The position numbers and the translations under genes were made by a program. 64,000 nucleotides of DNA from NCBI GenBank assembly GCA_965116765.1, contig OZ220718.1, positions 3,534,001 through 3,598,000 of the forward strand, in the 5' to 3' direction. Origin of the DNA: JAJEEA01 sp965116765 (GTDB lineage: Bacteria; Acidobacteriota; Vicinamibacteria; Vicinamibacterales; UBA8438). Numbering within the stretch: the stretch's first letter is position 1; each line of letters begins with the position of its first letter. The notes beneath the pieces were generated by a model. That model ran no database searches. It was given only the letters and a program-made list of their open reading frames with translations, and was not told where the DNA came from. Below, in pieces: positions 48,412-57,043 of the stretch.

Positions 48412-50213
48412 AGCCAACCACCGGGACGGGGCTGGCCGGCATCTTCACCGGCATCGCCGTCCGTGTCGGCCTCGGCCTGCGACCGCGGACGCCACAACAC
48501 GTGGATCGCCCAATCCAGATCCAGGCGCTCACCGCGCCAGTCCGGCGTCAGAGTGTCGGGGTCGATCGAAATGCCCTCCTGTTCGAGCCGCGCCGTCACC
48601 GGCGCCAGCGGCGGGTCGGTCCACACGGGCGCGGCCGGCGCTTCCGGCAGGCGGCGGCCGTCCGGCCGAATGAACTCCACGTCACCGGCGGCATCGAGGG
48701 TCACGCGGAACCCTTCCTCGTGCACCGCCCGGTGATGCCGGCGGCAGAGCAGCACCAGATTGTCGAGCGCAGTCCGGCCGCCGTCGGCCCAGTGCTCCAC
48801 GTGGTGGGCGTCGACACGGACGTTCCGGCACCCCGGGAACCGGCACTGACGGTCGCGCGCCCGTAGCGCGCGCCGCAGCGCGGGTGAGATGGTCCGGGTC
48901 CGGCGACCGACGTCCAGAATCTCGCCGGCCGGACCGTGCTGCATCCTGACCATGGCCGCGTCGCAAGACAACCGACGCGCCGTCTCCGTCGAGACGTGGA
49001 TGCCACCCGCCTCGTCGAGCACCGTCTGACCGCAGCCGGTCGAGGCGGACACAGTTGTCCGAGGTGCCGGACAAGCGTGGAGCGCCCTGAGCGACCGCCC
49101 GTCGTGACCCGCATCCCGGGTTGCATCCGCACGCACTCCGGGGTCGCCGCCGGGCCGCTCCGATTCCGACGACGCCGCTCCCGGCGTTCCCGCGGGAACG
49201 TCCAGGCAGCTGCCGCGTCGCTCGGGCTCGGCCGCGACCGGCGTCGACGGCCCCGCGGATACGCCCAGGCCGGCGCCGGCCTGCTTCGATCCGCACATTG
49301 CCGGCGCCGATGTTCCCGCGGGAACGTCCGACGAGTCCGTCAGGGCGGCCGCGTCCACGTGCACCACCACCTGATAGCGGTCGCCCGCCGTCCCCCGGTC
49401 GAGCCCGCCCGCCAGCGCGCACTCCGCAATCACCCCCAGCGCGTCGGCCTGCCGCTGGGCTAGCGACGGCGCCGACTTCTCCGCCGCTTGCCCGGGGCAG
49501 GCGTCCGCGCCCGGGGCGCCTCCGGCATCCGCGCCCCCGGCCGCGACCGGCGTGTCCTCGCCGCGCGCCTGGTCGCACGCCGCCTCCAACGCCCGACGGA
49601 CGACAGCACCCACCTCCGGCGACAGACGGCCCCGCACCACCACCATCCCGCCCTCGTCCACCCACGTCCGCAGCGACCGCGTCTCGTGCCGCCGCCGGTC
49701 CTCGGCCTGCTCCGTCTCGCGGTCAACGCACCGCCACGCCCGCACGATCTTCTCCACGTGGGCGGCGGTGCCCGACAGCGCCACGTTCAGCAGGTCGTCC
49801 TCCGACTCCGCTGTCGCCACCCGCGTGATCGCCCGCATCTTCGAGTAGGAGACCTTGCCGCGCCGCATCGCGTCGCTCAGCTTCGGCAGATCGGCCAAGG
49901 CGCGGGCCACCCGCACGTGCTCACGGGCCGCGCCCGGGGCGAGCCCGGTGCGCCACCCGAGCCACTCTGCGCACGACACGCACGGAGCCCAGCCGTTGCG
50001 CTCGTCGAACCGGCGGATCAGCTCCAGCAGCTCCCACGTGGCCGCCTGGATCCGGGCCGAGAGCTCGGCGATGCGGTCGCCGAGCGCCACGACCTCGGCC
50101 TGGGGACCGTCAGGGCACCAGGGCCGAGGCGGGGACGCGTCGCCCGAGGGCACGAACGAGTCCGCGGGATGCGGTGCAGTGAGTGGGGCAGCCGGTATCG
50201 TCTCAAGGTGCAT
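48408..50213 (-). CDS. DUF222 and HNH endonuclease domain protein
   Basis: 601 residues. The N-terminal DUF222 domain spans roughly residues 40-270 (VRVARALADLPKLSDAMRRG, KVSYSKMRAITRVA). The HNH nuclease near residue 475 has CRFPGCRNVRVDAHHVEHWA then LVLLCRRHHRAVHE, with paired cysteines and histidines for zinc. Between them is a low-complexity insert of about 90 residues in which a 42-residue unit beginning DVPAGT repeats. In DNA each DVPAGT encodes the palindrome GTTCCCGCGGGAAC (49186-49199, 49312-49325). Such DUF222-HNH genes are multicopy and mobile-like in many GC-rich genomes. No signs of an intron or intein are seen. Confidence 0.88.
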   Translation of the reverse strand: MHLETIPAAPLTAPHPADSFVPSGDASPPRPWCPDGPQAEVVALGDRIAELSARIQAATWELLELIRRFDERNGWAPCVSCAEWLGWRTGLAPGAAREHVRVARALADLPKLSDAMRRGKVSYSKMRAITRVATAESEDDLLNVALSGTAAHVEKIVRAWRCVDRETEQAEDRRRHETRSLRTWVDEGGMVVVRGRLSPEVGAVVRRALEAACDQARGEDTPVAAGGADAGGAPGADACPGQAAEKSAPSLAQRQADALGVIAECALAGGLDRGTAGDRYQVVVHVDAAALTDSSDVPAGTSAPAMCGSKQAGAGLGVSAGPSTPVAAEPERRGSCLDVPAGTPGAASSESERPGGDPGVRADATRDAGHDGRSLRALHACPAPRTTVSASTGCGQTVLDEAGGIHVSTETARRLSCDAAMVRMQHGPAGEILDVGRRTRTISPALRRALRARDRQCRFPGCRNVRVDAHHVEHWADGGRTALDNLVLLCRRHHRAVHEEGFRVTLDAAGDVEFIRPDGRRLPEAPAAPVWTDPPLAPVTARLEQEGISIDPDTLTPDWRGERLDLDWAIHVLWRPRSQAEADTDGDAGEDAGQPRPGGWL

Positions 50214-50544
50214 ACCCCATCATAACCCGCTGATTCTGAGGGGTTTGTACGCCCGTCAGGGCGCCGAACGGGCCGCGATCCGACGGATTCGGCTCTCCCG
50301 GCCGCAGTCCTCAACCTCCGGCCACTGAGCGCGTCAGAGGGGCATTTCTGGCCGCGTGCAGCAATCGCTCGAACCGGCCTCTCAGAAGTTGTCAAGGAAA
50401 AAATGCATGGTGGCGGAAGAAAAGGCCAGCTCCGCTCTATACTCCCACTCTCCGTCGGGTCCTGGGTGTCACCGCTCGGTACACCTCCTGAGTGAGCTGA
50501 ACGGCGCGCGCCCGACGTGAACGCCGACGGAGAGGAGCTGCATC
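50214..50544. other. Intergenic region upstream of the decayed gene
   Basis: 331 bases with no gene I can support. It contains TATACT at about 50437-50442, upstream of the pseudogene's ribosome binding site, but no clear -35. Confidence 0.4.
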
Positions 50545-51100
50545 GTGACCCACGGCGCTCTGCCGACTCGCACGCTCGCCAACCGACCGGATCAGCTCCC
50601 GACACAGCCGCACCGCCTGATTGAGGGGTTCCGCACCGGAGAAACGGAAGCCGTGGCCGAGGTCGCCGCCCACGATCCGGAGGCGGGCACGGCCGCCTTC
50701 GCCCTGCACTACAGCCAACTGCGCCGGCCCACGCGTACGGATTCGACAACTGGTACAGGTTCGAACCGTCAGCGGAGAGGGCGACCGACGAACACTCGTC
50801 GCGACACTACGGGGTCGCGACGCGCCGCCGGTCCGTTCGATGATCGCGGCCGGCCCCCGACTGTCCAGCACAAGCCGCGCGCACCCGAGCAGGTGCACTG
50901 CCGCGACGATGCCCGCGGGGTTCTCCGTCCCTCGAACAGCCAGTGCGCCTTTCAGAACCGCCACCCCGGCGGCGGGGTCTGCCGCGGGCCGAACCCCTGG
51001 AGGCCAACGCCGAGCGTTCGGCGACACCAGCAGCGTGGCCCAGGAGACGAACCACCGCACCATGCTCTCAGCCCTGCCGCCGCAAGGCCACCACTCCTGA
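50545..51100 (+). pseudogene. Decayed ankyrin-type protein gene with frameshifts
   Basis: A GTG start at 50545 follows GAGAGGAG. The first 58 codons (LPTRTLANRPDQLPTQPH, FRTGETEAVAEVAAHDPEAG, FALHYSQL) look like the N terminus of ankyrin-repeat proteins of Acidobacteria and Actinobacteria. The expected continuation AHAYGFDNWYRF appears in a different frame near 50730. RRTLVATLRGRDAPPVRSM and AAGPRLSSTSRAHPS appear in a third frame near 50795-50870. At least two frameshifts and a missing repeat domain mark it as a remnant. The family call rests on remembered motif resemblance. Confidence 0.45.
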
Positions 51101-51156
51101 CAACCGCCGCCATGAGACGCGCCCACGCCGACCGACTCGCGGGCCGCCGCTCGGGA

Positions 51157-52056
51157 TCAGAAGAGAGGCAGCTGACTGGAGGATTCAACCGCCGTCGCCG
51201 CCGGATCGAACGCCTCAATCGACCGACACGCATCCCCGAAATAGCCAGCATCCAGCTCGAACCCCACGAACGGGAGCCCCAGCGCCTTGCACGCCAGCGC
51301 GCTGTGTCCGAGTCCCAGGAACGGATCCAAGACCCGCCTCACCCGTTGCACTCCGTGCAAGCGGACGCACATCATCGGTATCCGAACCGGAAACGTCGCA
51401 GGGTGGGGCCGTTCCCGGTCGCGGCTCTGAATGGTCCGGTAGGGCACGAACCACGTGTTGCCACGACACCGCAGGTCACCCTTCGCCGCTTCCCATCTGG
51501 TGACGTTCGACTTGTCCTGGTACTCAACGCCGATAGCCCGTCGATCCAGCTCCACGTCACCGGCCTTCGTCAGGTGGAAGATGTACTCGTGGCAGTCGTT
51601 CACATACCGTTTGCTGTTGATCGGCTTGTAGTGCCCGACGGCGAGATTCTGGCTCACGCCACTCGTCGCGCCGACGAGGTCGGCATCAATGGCTATCGAC
51701 TTGACCCAGTGGATGGTGTTCTGCAGCACGAAGCGTTCCCGGAGGCGTTCAAGGACCTCAAACGGACCCCAGGGCTCCGAAGGCTTGCCCGCGACGTTCA
51801 GGAAGAGCGAGCCGCCCCGGCTCAGCCGCCCTTCGACGACCTCGCTCCAGGCCGCAATCCAGTTCAGATACTCGTCCCGCGGCACCGTGTCGTCATAGGA
51901 CCCGTAGGTGATGCCCAGGTTGTACGGGGGTGAGGTCACGACGACGTCAATCGACTCCGGCTCCAGCAGCTCCCGCATTCCCTCGACGCAATCACCGCAG
52001 TAGACCACCGTCTCTGTACCGTGCGACGTACTGCGGAACTCCGTCTCCTTGCCCAT
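51157..52056 (-). CDS. Site-specific DNA methyltransferase (amino-group, beta class)
   Basis: 299 residues. Catalytic motif IV is VVTSPPYNLGITYGSYDD near residue 39, and the SAM motif I is RVLDPFLGLGHSALACKALG near residue 252. This order (IV before I) is the beta class of N6-adenine or N4-cytosine methyltransferases. The SPPY form is found in both, so the modified base is not decided. Its start lies 12 bases after the stop of a PLD-type nuclease gene on the same strand, which suggests a restriction-modification pair. The target domain lies between the motifs (about residues 110-230). Confidence 0.88.
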   Translation of the reverse strand: MGKETEFRSTSHGTETVVYCGDCVEGMRELLEPESIDVVVTSPPYNLGITYGSYDDTVPRDEYLNWIAAWSEVVEGRLSRGGSLFLNVAGKPSEPWGPFEVLERLRERFVLQNTIHWVKSIAIDADLVGATSGVSQNLAVGHYKPINSKRYVNDCHEYIFHLTKAGDVELDRRAIGVEYQDKSNVTRWEAAKGDLRCRGNTWFVPYRTIQSRDRERPHPATFPVRIPMMCVRLHGVQRVRRVLDPFLGLGHSALACKALGLPFVGFELDAGYFGDACRSIEAFDPAATAVESSSQLPLF

Positions 52057-52068
52057 ACCTCAATTCCG

Positions 52069-52887
52069 TCAGTCAGCGATAAACCGCTCGGCCAGTTGAA
52101 CGATTGCCCGCAGTCGCGTCTGGAAACCACCTTGACCGTATTCCTTGGAGTACCGCACGACTCTCTCGCAGTCGGTCCGGGTCAACCTGAGCCGCTTACC
52201 CGACAAATTGCTCTGAAGCCGCCGGAGCAACGACTGATGGCCACCCTTCCCCCGCACCGGCAGTTCCAGAAAGCCGATCTGATCCGTTGTCAGTTCAACT
52301 AGCAACTCGTCCGCCCGCGGCGTCCAGACTGTCGGTGCAACCAGCGCCTGAAGAGAGAACTTCCGTTCCAATTCTCGCAGACTCTTGAGCACTGCTCGTG
52401 TACGAGTGCCCTTTCCCTCGAGTTCGGCACTCAGCACAATAATGTCTTCCTTCCTGACCGGCGCAGCCCGGCGCCACTCGCGATCGAAGCGATCCGCCAG
52501 CCTGCTAACAGCCTTCGGATTCCGGACGAGAACACCGCATTCCAGGTTGTTGGTCAACCCCCCGGCCGTGAGATTCGCCGAGGTGATCATCGCCGCCCCA
52601 TCAGCGATGTACACCTTGGCATGAAGGCCAGATTTCATCGCTCGGACCTCGCCACCGAGCTGAAGGGTACGGCGGAGTGCCCCTGGCTCTGACGCTCCCA
52701 CTAGGAATGAGTGAATGTCCCAGAGCGTAATCACCCTGAAGGATTCCAACTCTCGGTGCGCGAGTAGGTCCTCGATCTGCTGTGTTCGAATGTATGGGCA
52801 GATCACGCTTAGGTTGCCGGTGGTCTGAACCATCGACGCGAGAGCGGTTCGGTGGCTCTTCTTCCCGTAGTTCCAGATGTAGCGCAC
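52069..52887 (-). CDS. PLD-family nuclease, putative restriction endonuclease
   Basis: 272 residues from a GTG start. A single phospholipase-D motif HAKVYIADGAAMITSANLT lies near residue 89 (H-x-K, then Asp and Ser/Asn at canonical spacing). One motif per chain implies a dimeric active site, as in the metal-independent enzymes Nuc and BfiI. Residues 1-150 fit the nuclease domain. The remaining 120, including LVELTTDQIGFLELPVRGKG and RLRLTRTDCERVVRYSKEY, could bind DNA. It lies directly before the methyltransferase. The genes read nuclease then methylase with a 12-base gap. The start is uncertain because the ribosome binding site is weak. Confidence 0.75.
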   Translation of the reverse strand: MRYIWNYGKKSHRTALASMVQTTGNLSVICPYIRTQQIEDLLAHRELESFRVITLWDIHSFLVGASEPGALRRTLQLGGEVRAMKSGLHAKVYIADGAAMITSANLTAGGLTNNLECGVLVRNPKAVSRLADRFDREWRRAAPVRKEDIIVLSAELEGKGTRTRAVLKSLRELERKFSLQALVAPTVWTPRADELLVELTTDQIGFLELPVRGKGGHQSLLRRLQSNLSGKRLRLTRTDCERVVRYSKEYGQGGFQTRLRAIVQLAERFIAD

Positions 52888-53057
52888 CGTTCGCGCGGTC
52901 CCTTCCGGGAACGTCTACGACCTCCTGCTGTTCCCTGCACACGCAGGTCGGCCGACTATCCATCTCGCGCTCGACCGAGGCGAGGGAACGCCGTTGGACG
53001 GACCCTCGCCGTCGTGGCCCGCGGAACCCCACCGGCTGGGGTGGACCCGCCCTCCGC

Positions 53058-53801
53058 CTACGACCGGAACATCCGCAGCAGCTTCGTCAGCGGGTCGTAC
53101 ATCTTGTCGACCACGCGCTCCTTCAGGGGAATGATCGCGTTGTCGGTGATGGTGATCTCCTCGGGGCAGACCTTGGTGCAGCACTTGGTGATGTTGCAGT
53201 AGCCGACGCCGTGGTCGTCGGCGAGCTCGGTGGTGCGGTCGGCGGTGTCGAGGGGGTGCATCTCGAGGGCGGCCGAGTAGACGAAGAAGCGGGGGCCGAT
53301 GAACTCGCCGTGGAGCCGGTGGTCGCGCAGCACGTGGCAGACGTCCTGGCACAGGAAGCACTCGATGCACTTGCGGAACTCCTGCACCCGTTCGACGTCG
53401 TACTGCTCCATGCGCCACGTGCCGTCCGCCGCGTCCGGCTCGCGCGGCGCGAACGGCTTGATGGCCTTCTTGACCTCGTAGTTCCACGACACGTCGGTGA
53501 CGAGGTCGCGGACGGTCGGAAACGCCTGCATCGGCTCGATGGTCACCGGCTGATCGAGGGGCAGGGAGTTGAGCCGGGTCATGCACATCAGCTTGGGGCT
53601 GCCGTTGACCTCGGCCGAGCACGAGCCGCACTTGCCGGCCTTGCAGTTCCAGCGCACCGCGAGGTCGTTGGCCTGCTCGGCCTGGATCTGGTGCACCGCG
53701 TCGAGGACGACCATGCCCTCGGACACCTCGGTGGTGTAGTCCTCGAACCCGCCGCCCTCCGAGTCGCCCCGCCAGATCCGGAATGTCGCGCTGCTCATCA
53801 C
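53058..53801 (-). CDS. sdhB: Succinate dehydrogenase iron-sulfur subunit SdhB
   Basis: 247 residues. The N-terminal ferredoxin domain carries the 2Fe-2S cysteines in WNCKAGKCGSCSAEVNG with the fourth in LMCMTRL. The C-terminal domain has CIECFLCQDVCHV near residue 149 and CNITKCCTKVCPEEI near residue 206 for the 4Fe-4S and 3Fe-4S clusters. It links the flavin of SdhA to quinone at the membrane. It is the last gene of the sdhC-sdhA-sdhB run, 108 bases after sdhA. Menaquinone-linked fumarate reductase is an alternative reading. Confidence 0.93.
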   Translation of the reverse strand: MMSSATFRIWRGDSEGGGFEDYTTEVSEGMVVLDAVHQIQAEQANDLAVRWNCKAGKCGSCSAEVNGSPKLMCMTRLNSLPLDQPVTIEPMQAFPTVRDLVTDVSWNYEVKKAIKPFAPREPDAADGTWRMEQYDVERVQEFRKCIECFLCQDVCHVLRDHRLHGEFIGPRFFVYSAALEMHPLDTADRTTELADDHGVGYCNITKCCTKVCPEEITITDNAIIPLKERVVDKMYDPLTKLLRMFRS

Positions 53802-53909
53802 GCTGTCTCCGCTGTGCGCGCCCCGTCAACGCCCGGGCGCGCCCGCCGGCGTCGCCGCCGGCCTCGGTCTCCGCTCGACACGCGCGGGACCGCCCCGCGC
53901 CGCGCGCCG

Positions 53910-55730
53910 TCACTTGTTGTCTTCGATGATCTGCTGCAGATCGGGCCGGATCTCGGAGATCGGCTCCTGCGTCACCTGCATCCCGCCTTCGTCGCCGCGC
54001 CGGATGACGGTGTTCACCCGCCCCTGCTCGGCGTCCTTCTCGAGGTAGTCCTCGCGGAAGTGGGCGCCGCGGCTCTCCTTGCGGAGGATCGCCGAGCGCG
54101 CGACCGCCTCCGACACCATCAGCAGGTTCCGCAGGTCGAGGGCGGTGTGCCACCCCGCGTTGTACTCGCGGTTGCCCTGCACGCCGACCCGGTCGGCGCG
54201 CGCGCGCAGCCCCTCGAAGGCGTCGATGGCCTTCTGCATGTCTTCCTCGGTGCGCACGATGCCGACCTGCGACTGCATCATGTCCTGCAGGTCGTACTGC
54301 ACCTGGTACGGCCCCTCGGCGTCGCCGCCCCCGCGCTCGAACGGGGCGAGGGCCTCGCGCGCCACCGCCTCTATCTGGTACTGCGCGGACTTCGCCGCGG
54401 CCTGCTCCTTCGCGAACTCGGCTGCGTACTTGCCCGCGCGCTGGCCGAAGACGAGGAGGTCGGAGAGGGAGTTGCCGCCGAGCCGGTTCGCGCCGTGCAG
54501 CCCCGCCGCGCACTCGCCGGCCGCGAACAGCCCGGGCACGCTCGACATCTGGGAGTCGGGGTCGACGCGCACCCCGCCCATGACGTAGTGGGTGGTGGGG
54601 CCGACCTCCATCGGCTCCTCGGTGATGTCGATGCCCGCGAGCTGCTTGAACTGGTGGTACATGCTCGGCAGCTTCTTGCGGATGTGCTCGGCCCCGTTCG
54701 GCAGCCGCTTCTTGATCCACGCGATGTCGAGGAAGACGCCGCCGTGGGGGCTGCCCCGGCCCTCCTTGACCTCGCGCACGATGCAGCGGGCCACGTGGTC
54801 GCGGGTCAGCAGCTCGGGAGGGCGGTTTGCCTTCTTGTCGCCCTGGGTGTAGCGCCACCCCTCTTCCTCGTCGGTGGCGGTGGAGCTCCGGTACAGCTCG
54901 GGGATGTCCTCGAACATGAACCGCTTGCCGTCGCTGTTGCGCAGCACCCCGCCCTCGCCGCGCACGCCCTCGGTGACGAGGATGCCGCGGACGCTCGGCG
55001 GCCACACCATGCCGGTGGGATGGAACTGCACGAACTCCATGTCCATCAGCTCGGCCCCGGCCCGGTACGCGAGGGCGTGCCCGTCGCCGGTGTACTCCCA
55101 GCTGTTGCTCGTCACCTTGTAGGCGCGCCCGATGCCGCCGGTGGCGAGCACCACGGCGCGGGCCTTGAACAACTGGAAGCGGCCGCGCTCGCGGTCGTAG
55201 CCGAACGCCCCGACGACGCGGTCGCCGTCCTTCAGCAGCTCGACGACGGTGCACTCCATGTGCACGTCGATGCCCTGGTGGACGCCGTGGTCCTGCAGGG
55301 TCCGGATCATCTCGAGCCCGGTCCGGTCCCCGACGTGCGCGAGCCTCGGATACTTGTGACCGCCGAAGTTGCGCTGCAGGATGCGCCCGTCCTTCGTGCG
55401 GTCGAACACCGCCCCCCAGGCCTCGAGCTCGCGCGCCCGCGCCGGCGCCTCCCTGGCGTGCAGCTCGGCCATGCGCCAGCTGTTCAGGTACTGGCCCCCG
55501 CGCATGGTGTCGGCGAAGTGCACCGTCCAGTCGTCGCGGTCGTCCACGTTGGCGAGAGACGCGGCCATGCCCCCCTCGGCCATGACCGTGTGCGCCTTGC
55601 CGAGGAGCGACTTGCAGACGAGCCCCACCGAAACCCCGGCCGCCGACGCCTCGATGGCGGCCCGCAGCCCCGCCCCGCCGGCCCCGATCACCAGCACGTC
55701 GTGTTCGAAGGATTGGTATTCGTTGTCCAT
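53910..55730 (-). CDS. sdhA: Succinate dehydrogenase flavoprotein subunit SdhA
   Basis: 606 residues. FAD-binding fold VLVIGAGGAGLRAAIEASA near residue 12, the covalent-flavin His region LGKAHTVMAEGGMAASLANV near residue 43, the active-site segment MEFVQFHPTGMVWPPSVRG near residue 230 and FAAGECAAGLHGANRLGGNS near residue 390 are all present. It oxidises succinate to fumarate. ATG 55730 (MDNEYQSFEHDVLV) was chosen because upstream in-frame sequence is an Ala/Arg-rich repeat region. Confidence 0.95.
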   Translation of the reverse strand: MDNEYQSFEHDVLVIGAGGAGLRAAIEASAAGVSVGLVCKSLLGKAHTVMAEGGMAASLANVDDRDDWTVHFADTMRGGQYLNSWRMAELHAREAPARARELEAWGAVFDRTKDGRILQRNFGGHKYPRLAHVGDRTGLEMIRTLQDHGVHQGIDVHMECTVVELLKDGDRVVGAFGYDRERGRFQLFKARAVVLATGGIGRAYKVTSNSWEYTGDGHALAYRAGAELMDMEFVQFHPTGMVWPPSVRGILVTEGVRGEGGVLRNSDGKRFMFEDIPELYRSSTATDEEEGWRYTQGDKKANRPPELLTRDHVARCIVREVKEGRGSPHGGVFLDIAWIKKRLPNGAEHIRKKLPSMYHQFKQLAGIDITEEPMEVGPTTHYVMGGVRVDPDSQMSSVPGLFAAGECAAGLHGANRLGGNSLSDLLVFGQRAGKYAAEFAKEQAAAKSAQYQIEAVAREALAPFERGGGDAEGPYQVQYDLQDMMQSQVGIVRTEEDMQKAIDAFEGLRARADRVGVQGNREYNAGWHTALDLRNLLMVSEAVARSAILRKESRGAHFREDYLEKDAEQGRVNTVIRRGDEGGMQVTQEPISEIRPDLQQIIEDNK

Positions 55731-55854
55731 TCGGCAATCTTCATCCGGGGCGACCCGGCAGCGCGCCACGAGCAGCCCCCGTCCATCATCCACCGCCCCG
55801 CTGTCGGCCGCCCCTCGGGAGGAACGAGCCCGGGCGGCGGTCGCGCCCTTCGCC

Positions 55855-55940
55855 CGGGCAGCGGCGCTTGCCGCGCGCTGCGCGGCCCAACCCAATCCGA
55901 CAGGCCCGCGCCGGTTCCAGGGCGCCGGTTCCTACAGGAT
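55855..55940 (-). repeat. Diverged family B REP-like element on the sdhC stop
   Basis: In gene direction it reads TGTAGGAACCGGCGCC, CTGGAACCGGCGCGGGCC and GTCGGATTGGGTTGGGCCGC. It is a diverged but collinear copy of the family B element, starting at the TAG stop of the SdhC-like gene. It occupies much of the 201-base spacer before sdhA. Confidence 0.6.
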
Positions 55941-56735
55941 TCGGAGATCCGTCACGATGCCCATTGCGCAGAGCCGCACGTAGATGTCGGAGAAGCCGAC
56001 CCAGACCAGGCTCATCCAGGCGAAGAGCATGTGCCGGCGGTTCAGGCAGCTCACGCAGTCGTAGGTCGGACGGCGGATGGGCAGACCTGCGATACGGTCG
56101 CACCCGCCCCCGACGAGATGCCGCAGCGAGTGGCACCCCAGCGTGTAGCCGCCGAGCAGGACGACGTTCGTCGCGAGGACGAGCGTCCCGACCCCGATGC
56201 CGAACGACACCGCCCCGGTCGCCGGGTCCTCGAACCACAGGGCGTTCCAGACGTCGAGGCTCAGAAACACCAGGAGCGCCAGCGCGAAGATGAGGAAGTA
56301 GCGGTGCAGGTTCTGCACGATCAGGGGGAACGAGTTCTCGCCCCAGTAGCTCGATCGCGGCTCGCCCACGCTGCACGACGGCGGGTCGTGCCAGAACGCC
56401 TTGTAGTAGGCGCCGCGATAGTAGTAGCAGGTCACCCGGAAGCCGACCGGCGCCCACAGAATCAGGAACGCCGGCGAGAAGGGCACCGGATTCGGCCACC
56501 AGCCCGGCCTCGGCCCCAGGAGGCTGTGCGGCGAGCCTCCGAAGATCTCGGGCGAATAGAACGGCGACAGATACGGCCCGAAGTGGTAGTGGTCGCCCTG
56601 AAACGCCGCCCACGTGGCGTACACGATGAACGCGGAAAAGGCCAGGAAGACGCCGAGCGGCTGCGTCAGCCAGGCGTCGAGCCGTCGAGTCTCCGCCCAC
56701 CGGCGGACCGGGGTTGCAAAGTGAACCTGTTCCAT
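55932..56735 (-). CDS. Succinate dehydrogenase membrane anchor, SdhC-like (Sdh1 type)
   Basis: 267 residues with about five transmembrane segments (LGVFLAFSAFIVYATWAAF, FSPAFLILWAPVGFRVTCYY, YFLIFALALLVFLSLDVW, VSFGIGVGTLVLATNVVLLG, FAWMSLVWVGFSDIYV). It resembles the single large anchor of actinobacterial Sdh1 rather than separate SdhC and SdhD. Candidate heme or quinone ligands include the His-rich GDHYHFGP and HSLRH segments. A C-terminal pair of cysteines (YDCVSCLNRRH) is notable. It is upstream of sdhA in the same direction. It ends at the TAG of a repeat element. Confidence 0.8.
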   Translation of the reverse strand: MEQVHFATPVRRWAETRRLDAWLTQPLGVFLAFSAFIVYATWAAFQGDHYHFGPYLSPFYSPEIFGGSPHSLLGPRPGWWPNPVPFSPAFLILWAPVGFRVTCYYYRGAYYKAFWHDPPSCSVGEPRSSYWGENSFPLIVQNLHRYFLIFALALLVFLSLDVWNALWFEDPATGAVSFGIGVGTLVLATNVVLLGGYTLGCHSLRHLVGGGCDRIAGLPIRRPTYDCVSCLNRRHMLFAWMSLVWVGFSDIYVRLCAMGIVTDLRIL

Positions 56736-56890
56736 CCTGTCTCGCTCCGCAACGAATAGGTCGCCCCGCCCCGGCGGGCCGCGCCCACCGGGAGGTGCTC
56801 CGACGCATCCTGTGCCTGCGCCGCCGAGAGGTTATCACTTCTCCCGTGCGGTCCGAAAGTGCCCGCGGCGGGCGCGGTCCCGCGGTGCCC

Positions 56891-57043
56891 GTCAGGCCGC
56901 CTCGAAGCGGGCCGGGAGACGGCCGCGAGCAGCGCCCGCGGCGGGCGCGGCCACCGCGGCGCTCGTCAGGCCGCCTCGAAGCGTGCCGGGGAGACGGCCG
57001 CGAGCAGCGCCCGCGGCGGGCGCGGCCACCGCGGCGCCCGTCA
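56891..57043 (-). repeat. 74-75-base tandem duplications of the thiO 3' end
   Basis: The codons for the thiO C terminus (LLAAVSPARFEAA and TGA at 57041-57043) are repeated twice more downstream, with stop equivalents at 56966 and 56892. The copies differ by a few substitutions and one indel, which puts them in different frames. The units are Arg/Ala-coding and GC-rich. No gene is seen in the rest of the spacer to sdhC. Confidence 0.85.

Noticed and set aside
50437..51126. A 229-codon minus-strand frame opposite the pseudogene.
   Set aside because: It shows no recognisable motif, while the plus strand shows ordered family-like segments in three frames.
52782..56759. A 1325-codon open frame on the plus strand opposite the sdh genes.
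   Set aside because: It is a shadow of sdhC, sdhA and sdhB, has a low-complexity His/Arg/Leu-rich translation and no start signal.
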